Source: Bacteroidaceae bacterium
GTDB taxonomy: Bacteria > Bacteroidota > Bacteroidia > Bacteroidales > Bacteroidaceae
DNA: 39,485 nt
Assembly (NCBI GenBank): GCA_024693505.1
Contig: JAILKU010000035.1
Location: 1-39,485, forward strand
Direction: 5' to 3'
Part shown: piece by piece, positions 16,883 through 25,636 of the stretch
Position numbering within the stretch: position 1 is the stretch's first letter
How the letters are laid out: the number at the start of each line of letters is the position of its first letter
Program-made: the position numbers and the translations under genes
The notes under the pieces: model-generated
What the model was told of the DNA's origin: nothing
Database searches by the model: none
The model's input: only the letters and a program-made list of their open reading frames with translations

Positions 16883-19309
16883 ATGAAACGATATGCTTGC
16901 CTGCTTCTCCTGGTTTGCCTCATGCTTTGTCGCGGCGGTGCATGGGCAAAGGCAGAGCCGCATACCGTCGCCTTTCCGCCCCTCTCACTCCATTACGACA
17001 GGCCTGCTGAGTTCTTCGAGGAGGCCCTTGTCATCGGCAACGGAAGGCTGGGGGCTACGGTCTATGGCGGTACGAGGGAGGACCGGCTGGAGCTGAACGA
17101 CATCACCTTCTGGACGGGCGAGCCCCGCCGGCAGGTGTTCAACCCCGATGCGCACAAGGCGCTAGCAGGCGTTCGCGAAGCGCTGTTCCTCGAGGACTAT
17201 AAGACGGCCGAGGAACGCATGCTGAAGATGCAGGGCAACCGTTCCGAACAGTTCCAGCCGCTGGGCGAACTGATACTCGACTATGGCGACGAAGCGGGCA
17301 TCGAGGGCTATTCCCGATGGCTCGACCTGACTGATGCTACGGCCCACAATACCTATCTGCGTGGCGGCAAGCGCGTATCTACCGACTACTTCGTGTCCTC
17401 GCCCGACAGCGCTATCGTCATCCGCCTGCGTGCCCAGTCGCCCCTTTCCCTGCGACTGCACTACAAGACGCAGCAGCCTGCCACGATAGCGGTGGGCAAT
17501 GACCGCCTGACCATCGACGGCTATGCTGCATACCATGCCGTCATCAGTCGCTACGCTGTGAACAATCAGACTCATTTCTTCGACCCGGACCGGGGCATAC
17601 ATTTCCGCACAATTGTGCGCGTAGTACCGAAGAACGGTACGCTAACGCCCGGTCCGGACGGCTACCTTCAGCTCGAGGGCTGTACCGAGGCGCTTGTCTT
17701 TATCGTGAACGCCACCAGCTTCAACGGCTACGACAAAGACCCTGTGAAGGAAGGCAGACCGTATCGCGAGACAGCCAATCGCTGCATGGAACGCGTCAGC
17801 GCGAAGTCGTTCGGTAAACTGTTGAGGGCTCATGTCCACGATTACCGCCAGTATTTCAGCCGCGTATCGCTGGACCTCGGGCAGACGTCCCCCGACATTT
17901 CCGCTCTGCCCACCGATGAACAGCTCCTGCGCTATACCGACCGGCACGAGGCGAACCCCGACCTGGAGGAACTCTACTTCCAGTACGGCCGCTATCTGCT
18001 CATCTCCAGTTCGCGAACGCCCTCCGTTCCGGCCAACTTGCAGGGACTCTGGAACCGTTCGATGCTGCCGCCCTGGAGCTCTAACTACACAACCAATATC
18101 AACCTCGAGGAGAACTACTGGGCTGCCGAAGTGACGAACCTGAGCGAGATGCACAGCGTACTGCTTTCCTTCATCGAGGCCCTCTCCCGTACCGGTGTGG
18201 CAACTGCCCGGGCATACTACGGCGTGGACGAGGGCTGGTGCCTGAACCACAACAGCGACATCTGGGCGATGACCAATCCCGTGGACGGAGGCATCATGTA
18301 TGCCAACTGGCCTTTAGGAGGTGCTTGGGTATCGACACATATATGGGAACACTACCTTTTCACGGGCGACCGCGACTTCCTGTCCCGGTATTACCCCGTA
18401 CTGCGCGGCGCTGCCCAGTTCTGTCTGGGCTGGCTGATAGAGAAAGACGGCGTGCTGCTTACTGCCCCCTCCACGTCGCCCGAGAATATGTATGTCACCG
18501 ACTCCGGCTATAGGGGTTCGGGCTTTTATGGCGGTTCTGCCGACATAGGTATGATACGCGAGTGCCTGTCTGATGCCCTGGAGGCAGCAAGGCTCATCGG
18601 GACGGATGCCGAGCTTCAGGCGCGCATCGAGCAGACGATCCCACGACTGATGCCTTACAAAATAGACAGGGACGGCAAGTTGCAGGAGTGGTTCCACGAC
18701 TGGCGCGACAATGAACCGACTCACCGCCATCAGTCGCACCTCTTCGGTCTGTACCCCGGGCATCATATCACGCCCGAAGCGACGCCAGACCTCGCGCGTG
18801 CGTGTGCCCGTACATTAGATATACGTGGTATGGAGACGACGGGATGGAGCGCGGGATGGCGGGTGAACCTGTTCGCGCGCCTGCTGGACAATGCCCGCGC
18901 CTACGGTATGCTGCAGCGCTTACTCCGTTACATATCCCCCGACGAATACCGCGGAGAGGGCGCACGACGGGGTGGCGGAACGTATCCAAACCTGCTGGAT
19001 GCGCATTCCCCGTTCCAGATAGACGGTAACTTCGGGGGCTGTGCCGGCATCGCTGAGATGCTTCTGCAGTCTACGCCTTCGGACATCCATCTTCTTCCTT
19101 GCTTGCCCGATGCCTGGCGCGACGGCAGTTTCCGTGGCCTCTGTGCACGGGGAGGCTTCGTCATCGACATGGCATGGAAGCAGGGACGCGTCACCGCTCT
19201 CACCATACAATCCCGCCAGGGAGGCACAACAACGCTCCACTACAACGGCACTCGGCAGGGCGTGACCCTTCGGGCTGGGCAGCGGAAGACCATAAAGATT
19301 CACCCATAA
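16883..19309 (+). CDS. GH95 alpha-L-fucosidase/galactosidase
   Basis: An 808-residue secreted enzyme. The start is ATG 16883 (MKRYACLLLLVCLMLCRGGAWA); the reading frame extends 15 bases upstream only to a TTG. It carries the canonical GH95 landmarks: FFEEALVIGNGRLGATVYGG and LNDITFWTGEP in the N-terminal beta domain; TTNINLEENYWAAEVTNLSE, STSPENMY (acid E534), RHQSHLFGLYPG and FQIDGNFGGCAGIAEMLLQS (D714) in the helical barrel; then a C-terminal beta domain. The family cleaves alpha-1,2-fucose (or L-galactose) from host glycans and hemicelluloses by inversion. It has its own promoter and a structured leader, and is divergent from cutC. The HerA-like gene follows after 40 bases but is probably unrelated in function. 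Confidence 0.93.
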   Translation: MKRYACLLLLVCLMLCRGGAWAKAEPHTVAFPPLSLHYDRPAEFFEEALVIGNGRLGATVYGGTREDRLELNDITFWTGEPRRQVFNPDAHKALAGVREALFLEDYKTAEERMLKMQGNRSEQFQPLGELILDYGDEAGIEGYSRWLDLTDATAHNTYLRGGKRVSTDYFVSSPDSAIVIRLRAQSPLSLRLHYKTQQPATIAVGNDRLTIDGYAAYHAVISRYAVNNQTHFFDPDRGIHFRTIVRVVPKNGTLTPGPDGYLQLEGCTEALVFIVNATSFNGYDKDPVKEGRPYRETANRCMERVSAKSFGKLLRAHVHDYRQYFSRVSLDLGQTSPDISALPTDEQLLRYTDRHEANPDLEELYFQYGRYLLISSSRTPSVPANLQGLWNRSMLPPWSSNYTTNINLEENYWAAEVTNLSEMHSVLLSFIEALSRTGVATARAYYGVDEGWCLNHNSDIWAMTNPVDGGIMYANWPLGGAWVSTHIWEHYLFTGDRDFLSRYYPVLRGAAQFCLGWLIEKDGVLLTAPSTSPENMYVTDSGYRGSGFYGGSADIGMIRECLSDALEAARLIGTDAELQARIEQTIPRLMPYKIDRDGKLQEWFHDWRDNEPTHRHQSHLFGLYPGHHITPEATPDLARACARTLDIRGMETTGWSAGWRVNLFARLLDNARAYGMLQRLLRYISPDEYRGEGARRGGGTYPNLLDAHSPFQIDGNFGGCAGIAEMLLQSTPSDIHLLPCLPDAWRDGSFRGLCARGGFVIDMAWKQGRVTALTIQSRQGGTTTLHYNGTRQGVTLRAGQRKTIKIHP

Positions 19310-19349
19310 GAAACAAATCATCACTCAACAATATTAAAACCTATTCGAT

Positions 19350-20924
19350 ATGTATACACAAGAACACGGGCTCTACATAGCCCACTGCGAGAACGGACCA
19401 CTCAGCATCATCGGCAAGATGGCGAACCGCCACGGGCTGGTGGCCGGTGCTACTGGTACGGGAAAGACCGTAACCCTGCAAGTCATTGCCGAAAGTTTCT
19501 GCCAGGCAGGCGTGCCTTGCTTCATGGCTGACATGAAGGGCGACCTCTCCGGAATCAGTCAGCCAGGTAAGATGTCGGGATTCATTGAGAAGCGCATGCC
19601 GGAGTTCGGCATCGAGAATCCTCAGTTTGCAGGCTGTCCGGTAAGGTTCTTCGATGTCTTCGGAGAACAAGGACACCCTATGCGCGCAACCATCTCACAG
19701 ATGGGGCCGCAGCTGCTCTCGCGCCTGCTCGGACTGAATGAAACACAGGACGGCGTGCTTCACATCGTGTTCCGCATCGCTGACGAGAGGGGGCTTCTGC
19801 TGCTTGACCTGAAGGATCTGCGCGCAATGCTCGACTGGGTGTCCAAGCACGCTAAGGAATATACTACTACCTACGGGAATATCTCGGCTGCATCCATAGG
19901 GGCAATCCAGCGCGCCCTGTTGGCACTGGAGGCACAGGGAGCCAATCAGTTCTTCGGGGAGCCAAGCTTCGATATCCACGACTTGCTTCAGACGCAGGGC
20001 GGACGCGGCATCATGAATGTCTTGGCTGCAGACAAGTTGATGATGCAACCCAAGCTGTACAGCACCTTCCTCCTGTGGCTCCTCTCAGATCTCTATTCGC
20101 AGTTGCCGGAAGTCGGAGACCTTCCTCTTCCCAAACTCATCTTCTTCTTCGACGAGGCGCATATGCTCTTTGAGGACACCTCCAAGGCAATGACCGATAA
20201 GATCGAGCAGGTAATTCGCCTGATACGCTCGAAGGGAGTAGGCATCTACTTCGTGACGCAGAGCCCGACAGACGTGCCCGAAGTCATTCTGGGCCAGCTG
20301 GGCAATCGTGTGCAGCATGCTCTCCGGGCCTACACACCCAAGGACCAGAAAGCGGTACGTACGGCAGCTGACACCTTCCGGCCTAATCCTGCCTTCAAGA
20401 CAGACGAGGCTATCACGAATCTGGAGACTGGCGAGGCGCTTGTGTCGTTCCTCGACGAGAAGGGTGCACCCTCCGTTGTGGAGAGGGCAAAGATTCTCTT
20501 CCCCCTCAGCCAGATAGGTGCCATCACGGAGGGTCAGCGCATAGATGCCATCAAGCAGTCCGACCTCTATGGCAAGTACGACAAGCCCTTTGACCGCGAG
20601 AGTGCCTTCGAAGTGCTGATGGCTGAGGCAGAGGAAGCCTTGCAGGCTGCTGAAGAGGCCGCAGGAGCCACCGCCAAGGGGAAACAGAAGGCAGCGAAGG
20701 GGAAGCCCGGCATCGTATCGAAAGTCGTCAAGGCCGTTATCACCGCAATCACGGGCACATTGGCCACCGTGCTTGGCTCCTTCGTCTCGGATATGATTAC
20801 GGGTAAGAAGACTAAATCCAAGACCTCGGCCACCGGCAAGATGGCCAAGAACGCTACTTCAGCAGCTACGCGAACGATTACGCGCGAACTGACCCGCGAC
20901 ATTTTGGGAAATCTGGTAAAGTGA
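19350..20924 (+). CDS. HerA-like ATPase, DUF853/YjgR family
   Basis: A 524-residue P-loop ATPase of the HerA/FtsK clade. Walker A is GATGTGKT near residues 33-40 (after NRHGLVA). Walker B is LIFFFDEAH near 265. Other family marks are CFMADMKGDLSGISQPG, FDVFGEQGHPMRATISQMGP, a sensor region GIYFVTQSPTDVPEVILGQLGNRVQHALRA and the arginine-rich ALRAYTPKDQKAVR. The C-terminus is an Ala/Lys-rich linker and a predicted amphipathic tail (SKVVKAVITAITGTLATVLGSFV). Relatives are annotated as DUF853 or YjgR; the biological role is unknown. Full length for the family. It is convergent with the GH18 gene, 17 bases away, and no NurA-type nuclease or other defence partner is adjacent, so a defence role is not indicated. 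Confidence 0.9.
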   Translation: MYTQEHGLYIAHCENGPLSIIGKMANRHGLVAGATGTGKTVTLQVIAESFCQAGVPCFMADMKGDLSGISQPGKMSGFIEKRMPEFGIENPQFAGCPVRFFDVFGEQGHPMRATISQMGPQLLSRLLGLNETQDGVLHIVFRIADERGLLLLDLKDLRAMLDWVSKHAKEYTTTYGNISAASIGAIQRALLALEAQGANQFFGEPSFDIHDLLQTQGGRGIMNVLAADKLMMQPKLYSTFLLWLLSDLYSQLPEVGDLPLPKLIFFFDEAHMLFEDTSKAMTDKIEQVIRLIRSKGVGIYFVTQSPTDVPEVILGQLGNRVQHALRAYTPKDQKAVRTAADTFRPNPAFKTDEAITNLETGEALVSFLDEKGAPSVVERAKILFPLSQIGAITEGQRIDAIKQSDLYGKYDKPFDRESAFEVLMAEAEEALQAAEEAAGATAKGKQKAAKGKPGIVSKVVKAVITAITGTLATVLGSFVSDMITGKKTKSKTSATGKMAKNATSAATRTITRELTRDILGNLVK

Positions 20925-20941
20925 GGAGTACTTAGGATTCC

Positions 20942-22801
20942 CTACTTCAGCACCTTGCGCCCACCGCGAACGAAAATGCCTCGTCCGGTGGGTGTAGGCG
21001 TTGATATGGCCGTGCCGTCAAGACGATACCAGGGCAGATCCGCCTTTTGCTCGTCCACTAGAATGGGCAGGCCCGTGGTGACGTCCTCAACCCGCAGGGT
21101 AACAGAACTGATACCGAAGGTGAAGCGTAGGGTGAAGCGGTAAATGGCGCCCTCCTCAAGTGCAGCACCCGGCTTCAGAAAGACATTGCCGTTGTCGTGC
21201 CCGTTTGTGCCGTTCCCTATGCCAAAGAGAGCGCTGACGCTGGTGATGCGGTTCTCTCCACTTCCGTGAAACTCACCTCCCCATCCTTTCTGATGGAAGA
21301 ACTTGAAGCCGACGTTATTGGCATCCAGGTGCTTGCCCACCTGCAGCGTCAACTGATGGGTGCGCTCTTCTACAGGAGACATACACATCGCCCCTTCGTC
21401 GGCACTCCAACTATGTCCGGCTGCCTGGTAGCTGGGCTTGCCGATACCCTCGTTACCGATAACCCATACGGCACCGCTTCCGTTTGTGGCCAGTTTGGCC
21501 GGCTCCCCCTTTGTGTCGATGGTCTCTACGCTGATGTAGTTCATGTCCAGGTCGGCCAGAATGCGGTAGTGTCCGTCGATAGCCAGGAAACGCAGGGTAC
21601 CGTCTTCCTGTTGGCAGAAAAAGTCCCAGTCGGCTTCCAGCTGGGCATCGTGGCCTTGTGTCATGATGCTGTAGCATTGCCCTTGTTTCATATCAGCATC
21701 TGTCTGGTAGCGTTGATAGGCGGTACAGGTCATTTCCTCTCCATCCAGCAGAACTTTCTTGTTGCCTGTGTCTTGTTTGAGTAGCAATCTGTAGACGGTG
21801 TTCCGCAGCGTGCCCTGTCGGTCGTCGGAGTGGTAATCCCAGTACATACCGCCCTTGAAGTGCTGGGCCATGATATAGCGGCACTTGTACTCTATGGAGC
21901 GCTCGTTGTCGAAGTCCATATAGAATGTGCCGTCGCTCTTCTTCAGCCAGGGCACCTTGCCCCGGTCGTCCCAGTCCTCAGTATAGTTTCCTGTTGCCAG
22001 CAAGTCCTTCACTCTTTGGTAGCTTTGCTCCCCGCGGTTTAGCTCGTGACCGTAAAGGGGCATTCCCATCACAAGCTTCGTTGTGGGAACGCCCGCGCTG
22101 AGATGGGCGTTCATTGCCATCTGGCAAGAGTAGTATCCCTTGCTCACCGGACCGTTCGCCTTGTAGAGTGCTGCGTGGTGATTGGGCGGGCTGGCCATAT
22201 TGTAGCACATCACGTTTACAAAGTCCATGTACTGAATGAAGTCTCTGAAGTTGTAGGCAGATGTCTCGTAGTTTGAGGCCATTGTCAGGAGAAGATCTTT
22301 GCCTAAAGCGGTCCGAAGGTCGCGCATGAGCAACGTATAGTTACCTTTGTCGGCCGATGATGCTCCAATCAGTCCGCCCGCTGTACTGCCCGGAAACTCC
22401 CAGTCGATGTCTATACCGTCTAGGTCGTAGCGGTCGTATGTCTGGCGCACCGATGTGCAGAAGGCCAGGCGAAGCTTCTCGTCGCGCGCCATTTCACTGA
22501 AACCACCCGAGCCCCATCCACCGATGGACAGGAGTACATTGAGCTCAGGATTACGTTTCTTTAGCGCCACGATCTGTTGCAGGCGCGAGGTGTTGTCAAT
22601 CGTTACCGACTGGAAGTCTTTGCCGACGTGCCCAAAGGCATAGTTGATGTGCGTCATCCGCGACGGGTCGGGCAGTCCTTGTGACCAGGAGGTGACATAG
22701 GCTACTACGTAGTAATCATCGGCAGCCCGAACGTACGTAACGCAAAAAACGTTACACAGCAAGCCTATGGCCAGTAAAAGAGTCTTGACATGCTTCTTCA
22801 T
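20942..22801 (-). CDS. GH18 chitinase-like secreted protein
   Basis: A 619-residue secreted protein. Signal peptide about 1-26 (LLLAIGLLCNVFCVTYVRA). GH18 TIM barrel about 30-345: SxGG site VLLSIGGWGSGGF; catalytic DGIDIDWE with the acid E135 and D131/D133 in place; VNVMCYNM; MGMPLYGH; and closing GGMYWDYHSDD. It is therefore expected to be active on chitin, chitooligosaccharides or the N-glycan core (endo-beta-GlcNAc). The C-terminal half is unusual: about 350-590 holds beta-rich material (SusE/SusF- or DUF5121-like FKFFHQKGWGGEFHG, DNGNVFLKPGAALEEGAIYRF), ending in a Prevotella-type tail WYRLDGTAI to GRGIFVRGGRKVLK. This suggests surface binding plus secretion. Convergent with the HerA-like gene; start context is a 22-bp duplication. 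Confidence 0.9.
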   Translation of the reverse strand: MKKHVKTLLLAIGLLCNVFCVTYVRAADDYYVVAYVTSWSQGLPDPSRMTHINYAFGHVGKDFQSVTIDNTSRLQQIVALKKRNPELNVLLSIGGWGSGGFSEMARDEKLRLAFCTSVRQTYDRYDLDGIDIDWEFPGSTAGGLIGASSADKGNYTLLMRDLRTALGKDLLLTMASNYETSAYNFRDFIQYMDFVNVMCYNMASPPNHHAALYKANGPVSKGYYSCQMAMNAHLSAGVPTTKLVMGMPLYGHELNRGEQSYQRVKDLLATGNYTEDWDDRGKVPWLKKSDGTFYMDFDNERSIEYKCRYIMAQHFKGGMYWDYHSDDRQGTLRNTVYRLLLKQDTGNKKVLLDGEEMTCTAYQRYQTDADMKQGQCYSIMTQGHDAQLEADWDFFCQQEDGTLRFLAIDGHYRILADLDMNYISVETIDTKGEPAKLATNGSGAVWVIGNEGIGKPSYQAAGHSWSADEGAMCMSPVEERTHQLTLQVGKHLDANNVGFKFFHQKGWGGEFHGSGENRITSVSALFGIGNGTNGHDNGNVFLKPGAALEEGAIYRFTLRFTFGISSVTLRVEDVTTGLPILVDEQKADLPWYRLDGTAISTPTPTGRGIFVRGGRKVLK

Positions 22802-22843
22802 TATAGTTGTTTTGAATCTTTATTATAGTTGTTTCGAACTTTT
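22800..22843 (-). repeat. 22-bp tandem duplication of the GH18 initiation region
   Basis: Read on the minus strand, two copies of a 22-base unit (22822-22843 and 22800-22821) each contain RAAACAACTATAAT. In the copy next to the gene the following base completes the real ATG with GAAG; in the upstream copy the same place reads ATAAAG. The start-site context is thus duplicated, but only the gene-proximal copy has an ATG. Confidence 0.75.
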
Positions 22844-22868
22844 ATATGTCTTAATCCTTTTTCTTTAG

Positions 22869-22876
22869 CAAAGGTA
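22869..22876 (-). promoter_or_regulatory. -7 element of the GH18 promoter
   Basis: Minus-strand TACCTTTG matches TAnnTTTG, 67 bases before the ATG. The -33 box is not convincing. Confidence 0.45.
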
Positions 22877-22879
22877 TAG

Positions 22880-23160
22880 TTTTTTCTCCACTTGGCCTCC
22901 TTGTCTGGTATGAAAGTGAGGTGGGGAAGACAAAAATGTCATTAATTCAACCTTCGAGGGACGCGTTTAAACCCAAACCCATATAAAGCATTTCCTTTAC
23001 ACCAGTAGAATAAAAAGATGCTATTTATAGAGGAAATCGGTCGTTAGCGTTATGATGATACAAGTAGCTTTTGACATCGCCCTTCTGACGAAACGTGAAA
23101 CTACGAGAGCTAGACCCTGAAAGCAATCATCATTGGGCATAACATTAACATTTACCACAT
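22880..23160. other. Intergenic stretch, nothing recognised
   Basis: About 280 bases between the divergent GH18 and hipB-like genes. I see no reading frame with family resemblance, no RNA gene and no terminator. Confidence 0.4.
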
Positions 23161-23166
23161 ATATAC

Positions 23167-23267
23167 TATACCATATTGGGTATAAATCAAGATAAATCGC
23201 GATTCTTATACCCGAATTGATATATTATTCACAATAATTATGTATCTTTATACCCGTTAAGGTATAA
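23167..23267 (+). promoter_or_regulatory. Operator set for the HipB-like repressor
   Basis: Two palindromes of the same design, TATACC-N6-GGTATA, occur at 23167-23184 and 23249-23266 (the second extends to TTATACC/GGTATAA, 23248-23267). A half-site TTATACCC lies between them at 23206-23213. The downstream palindrome overlaps a promoter-like TATCTTTA (23243-23250) and ends 8 bases before the repressor ATG, as expected for autoregulation. E. coli HipB uses a comparable layout (TATCC-N8-GGATA). Confidence 0.75.
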
Positions 23268-23275
23268 TAATCGTT

Positions 23276-23476
23276 ATGAGTTTATCGGAGCATATTAAAC
23301 TAAAACGGAAGAAAAACGGTCTTTCTCAGGTAGAGTTAGCTGAGAGGGCTGGAGTGGGACTTAGGTTTGTAAGGGATCTCGAACAAGGTAAGCAGACCCT
23401 GAGAATGGATAAGGTAAATGATGTTCTTGCCTTGTTTGGAGAACATCTTGGACCTGTAAAAACTGATATGACATGA
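23276..23476 (+). CDS. HipB-like Xre-family repressor/antitoxin
   Basis: A 66-residue single-domain helix-turn-helix protein. HTH spans about residues 5-55: LKRKKNGLSQVELAERAG, then VGLRFVRDLEQGKQTLRMDKVNDVLALFG, the wording typical of the y4mF/HipB-type antitoxin regulators. It should bind the TATACC palindromes upstream and repress its own operon. Its TGA overlaps the ATG of the hipA remnant (ATGA at 23473-23476), the usual coupling of hipBA operons. The HTH looks intact, so the repressor may still be made although its toxin partner is gone. Confidence 0.88.
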   Translation: MSLSEHIKLKRKKNGLSQVELAERAGVGLRFVRDLEQGKQTLRMDKVNDVLALFGEHLGPVKTDMT

Positions 23477-23662
23477 AACAGGCAGGTATCTATGTCAATG
23501 ATGTCTTCTGCGGAATCCTCACAGAATATGATAGAGCAGATGAAGACATACCTTCCCAAATGGAAAGAACTCATCAGCCAATCATTTCTACCAGAGAAGA
23601 TGAAGGTTGACTATTGTACTTTACTTGATAAAAGGAATAGCGCTTTGAATGTTATCAAATAA
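23473..23662 (+). pseudogene. HipA kinase remnant with internal deletion
   Basis: Starts at ATG 23473 with a HipA N-terminal signature (MKQAGIYVNDVFCGILTEYD) and reads on for 45 codons to TGA 23608-23610, but only the first 20 or so residues look like HipA. From about 23540 a different frame reads MKTYLPKWKELISQSFLPEK and then MKVDYCTLLDKRNSAL up to TAA 23660-23662, which is the extreme C-terminus of HipA-type proteins (WxxLIxxSFLsexMKxxYxxLLxxR). The whole kinase core (several hundred codons) is missing and the two ends are joined out of frame near 23530-23540. A small novel peptide is not excluded, but loss of the toxin by deletion fits best. Confidence 0.75.
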
Positions 23663-23709
23663 AAAAATTATTACTGTCCGCTAAAGATTGAGTCATCAGA
23701 CAAAAATTA

Positions 23710-23742
23710 GGGCTGTCACCACTCAAAGGTGTCAGCCCTTTT
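23710..23742 (+). terminator. Intrinsic terminator after the hipBA remnant
   Basis: GGGCTGTCACC (23710-23720) pairs with GGTGTCAGCCC (23728-23738), one internal mismatch, 7-base loop, then TTTT. It lies 47 bases past the end of the hipA remnant. Confidence 0.75.
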
Positions 23743-23745
23743 GGT

Positions 23746-23901
23746 TATCTTTGCAGTCGTCAAACATAAACAAACATAACCATGAAAAGTACACATTTTT
23801 TAGACAGCCGGTAATATGGTCAGCTGATAAAATCGCTTGAACGTGATATAATTGTTGAAATGAGCCGCAAAGGTTGGAATTATTTTCCAAATCTCGCCTG
23901 A
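23746..23901 (+). pseudogene. Possible 5' fragment of a lost gene, with promoter-like start
   Basis: A TAnnTTTG match (TATCTTTG, 23746-23753) precedes an ATG at 23782. The frame reads MKSTHFLDSR, a TAA, then continues in the same frame YGQLIKSLERDIIVEMSRKG to a TGA at 23899-23901, running into the 3' end of the phosphate transporter gene. It may be the start of a gene cut off by the junction. I do not recognise the family. Confidence 0.25.
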
Positions 23902-25568
23902 ACCACATTCACAACGTAGTCGCCCAGTTTTTCACACTCGTTGATGAGGTCGATGTAGAGAGTGCCGATGGCATAGTCGTATTCGCGCTCGTTGACGGCA
24001 CGGATATTGTCTGCCTTCAGCTGCTGGCGCTTCTGGTTGATATCGTTCTCTATACGGAATGTCTCGTTGATGTCGTGTTCGTAGCGGTGACCAGTCATAA
24101 TGGTATTCATTTGCGTCAAGGCATCGTCACAAAGCGTCATCATGACTTGTATCTGGGTTCGCTGGACGGCAGTAAATTCTTTGCCGCTCTCTTGCAGACG
24201 GTTCAATGTGTTTGCCTGTTTGAAGCAGGCATCACCAATGGATTCCAATTCGCCAACCTCACGCAGCATCTGCCGTACTTTCTGTTTTGTCTCGTCGCTC
24301 AGGTGGTTTTCGCTCACCTGTTCCAGGAATCGTGCTATCCCCATCTCCATGCGGTCGGCAAAGTCCTCTTCCTGTCCTATTTGATCGTACAGATGCATGA
24401 ACTTGTCCTCATCATGTTCGTCCATCAGACAGCGCACCATTCCGAACATCTTTTGCACTCGCACGCCAAACCGAGCTGTTTCTTTTTGAGCCTGCAGAAC
24501 GGAGATTTCAGGCGTCTGCATCAGGTTGGCCTGAATATACAGAAGGCGGAACTGCTCCTGTTGGGGTTGCTGCTTCTCGGGCAACAGCCAGCAGACGATG
24601 CGCTCCATCCAGGGAGTCAGTCCTATCAAGACGGCTGTGTTCGTCACGTTGAAGCAGGTGTGGAACATTGCCAGTACCACAGGCAGGCGTTCGACCTGTC
24701 CCCCAATCGATGGATTATAGCCCACCAGCCGACACACCATATCGACGAAAGGATAAAACACGCACAGCACCCATACGACTCCGAACACATTGAACAGCAG
24801 ATGTGCCAAAGCTGTCCGACGGGCTTGCGTGTTTGCCCCAAGGGCTGCGAGATTGGCCGTTGCCGTGGTCCCTATGTTCTCACCCATCACCAAGGCTATG
24901 CCAAGATAGATTGGCAGCACACCGGTGGAACAAAGCAGTATGGTGATGGCCATCACTGCGGCTGATGACTGTACGATGCAGGTGATAAGTGTGCCGATTC
25001 CCAGAAAGGCCAGGATCGTCAAATAGCTGTCAGTATCAAACGAAGCGAAGAAGCTGACCACCGCCTCGTTGTGCTCCAGATCCATCTCCTTACCCGCTGT
25101 GCTCAGCATGGCCAGCGACAAGAACATGAATGCGATACCAAACAGGAAGTCGCCCAAAAAGCGGTGCCGTTTCATATAGATGAGTACAATGCCGACGAGG
25201 AATGCCGGGAATACGACGTTGGTCAAATCAACGTTATAGCCCAAAGACATAATCCAGGCCGTCAGCGTCGTTCCGATGTTAGCACCCATAATAACAGAAA
25301 TGGCCTGTGACAATGTCAGAAGTCCTGCCGACACGAAGGAAACTGTCATGACAGTGGTTGCTGACGATGACTGTACGGCGCAAGTCACAAATACTCCCGT
25401 CAGCATACCAGTTAGCCGGTTGGTTGTCATCCGTGCCAGAATATGTCGCAGCTGCGGACCAGCCATTTTCTGTAGTGCATCACTCATCATTCGCATGCCA
25501 AAGATGAGCAGACCCAGTGCTCCCAACAGCTTCAGCGATACCATCACATAGTCTTGAACAGTTTCCAT
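23880..25568 (-). CDS. Na+/phosphate cotransporter with PhoU-like tail (NptA/YjbB type)
   Basis: A 562-residue inner-membrane protein. Two inverted-topology NaPi repeats carry the signature QSSSATT (about residues 66-72, in VTCAVQSSSATTVMTVSF) and QSSAAVM (about 200, in ITCIVQSSAAVMAITILL), each followed by GANIGTT or GENIGTT, which form the Na+/Pi site in this family (PF02690). At least eight hydrophobic segments lie between 10 and 345. The C-terminal about 200 residues are a soluble PhoU-like helical domain (MFGMVRCLMDEHDEDKF, EVGELESIGDACFKQANTL). Role: sodium-coupled phosphate movement (uptake or, as for E. coli YjbB, export). A consensus promoter and a striking Pho-box-like inverted repeat lie just upstream, supporting phosphate control. 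Confidence 0.93.
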   Translation of the reverse strand: METVQDYVMVSLKLLGALGLLIFGMRMMSDALQKMAGPQLRHILARMTTNRLTGMLTGVFVTCAVQSSSATTVMTVSFVSAGLLTLSQAISVIMGANIGTTLTAWIMSLGYNVDLTNVVFPAFLVGIVLIYMKRHRFLGDFLFGIAFMFLSLAMLSTAGKEMDLEHNEAVVSFFASFDTDSYLTILAFLGIGTLITCIVQSSAAVMAITILLCSTGVLPIYLGIALVMGENIGTTATANLAALGANTQARRTALAHLLFNVFGVVWVLCVFYPFVDMVCRLVGYNPSIGGQVERLPVVLAMFHTCFNVTNTAVLIGLTPWMERIVCWLLPEKQQPQQEQFRLLYIQANLMQTPEISVLQAQKETARFGVRVQKMFGMVRCLMDEHDEDKFMHLYDQIGQEEDFADRMEMGIARFLEQVSENHLSDETKQKVRQMLREVGELESIGDACFKQANTLNRLQESGKEFTAVQRTQIQVMMTLCDDALTQMNTIMTGHRYEHDINETFRIENDINQKRQQLKADNIRAVNEREYDYAIGTLYIDLINECEKLGDYVVNVVQARFGK

Positions 25569-25597
25569 TTGCTTTCTCGATGTTTATGTTTTGAGTA

Positions 25598-25629
25598 CAA
25601 AATTATGCTCAATTAATGTAACCATCAAG
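25598..25629 (-). promoter_or_regulatory. Promoter of the Na/Pi cotransporter gene
   Basis: On the minus strand CTTG (25626-25629), 20 bases, then TAATTTTG (25598-25605, matches TAnnTTTG). The -7 box ends 29 bases before the ATG. Confidence 0.7.
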
Positions 25630-25636
25630 AAAAAAG

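Noticed and set aside
19350..20924. HerA-like ATPase as part of an antiviral HerA system
   Set aside because: It is of the DUF853/YjgR type, and there is no SIR2, DUF4297, NurA or other effector next to it.
23874..24965. 363-codon plus-strand frame opposite the phosphate transporter
   Set aside because: Antisense shadow; the minus-strand gene has clear NaPi motifs.
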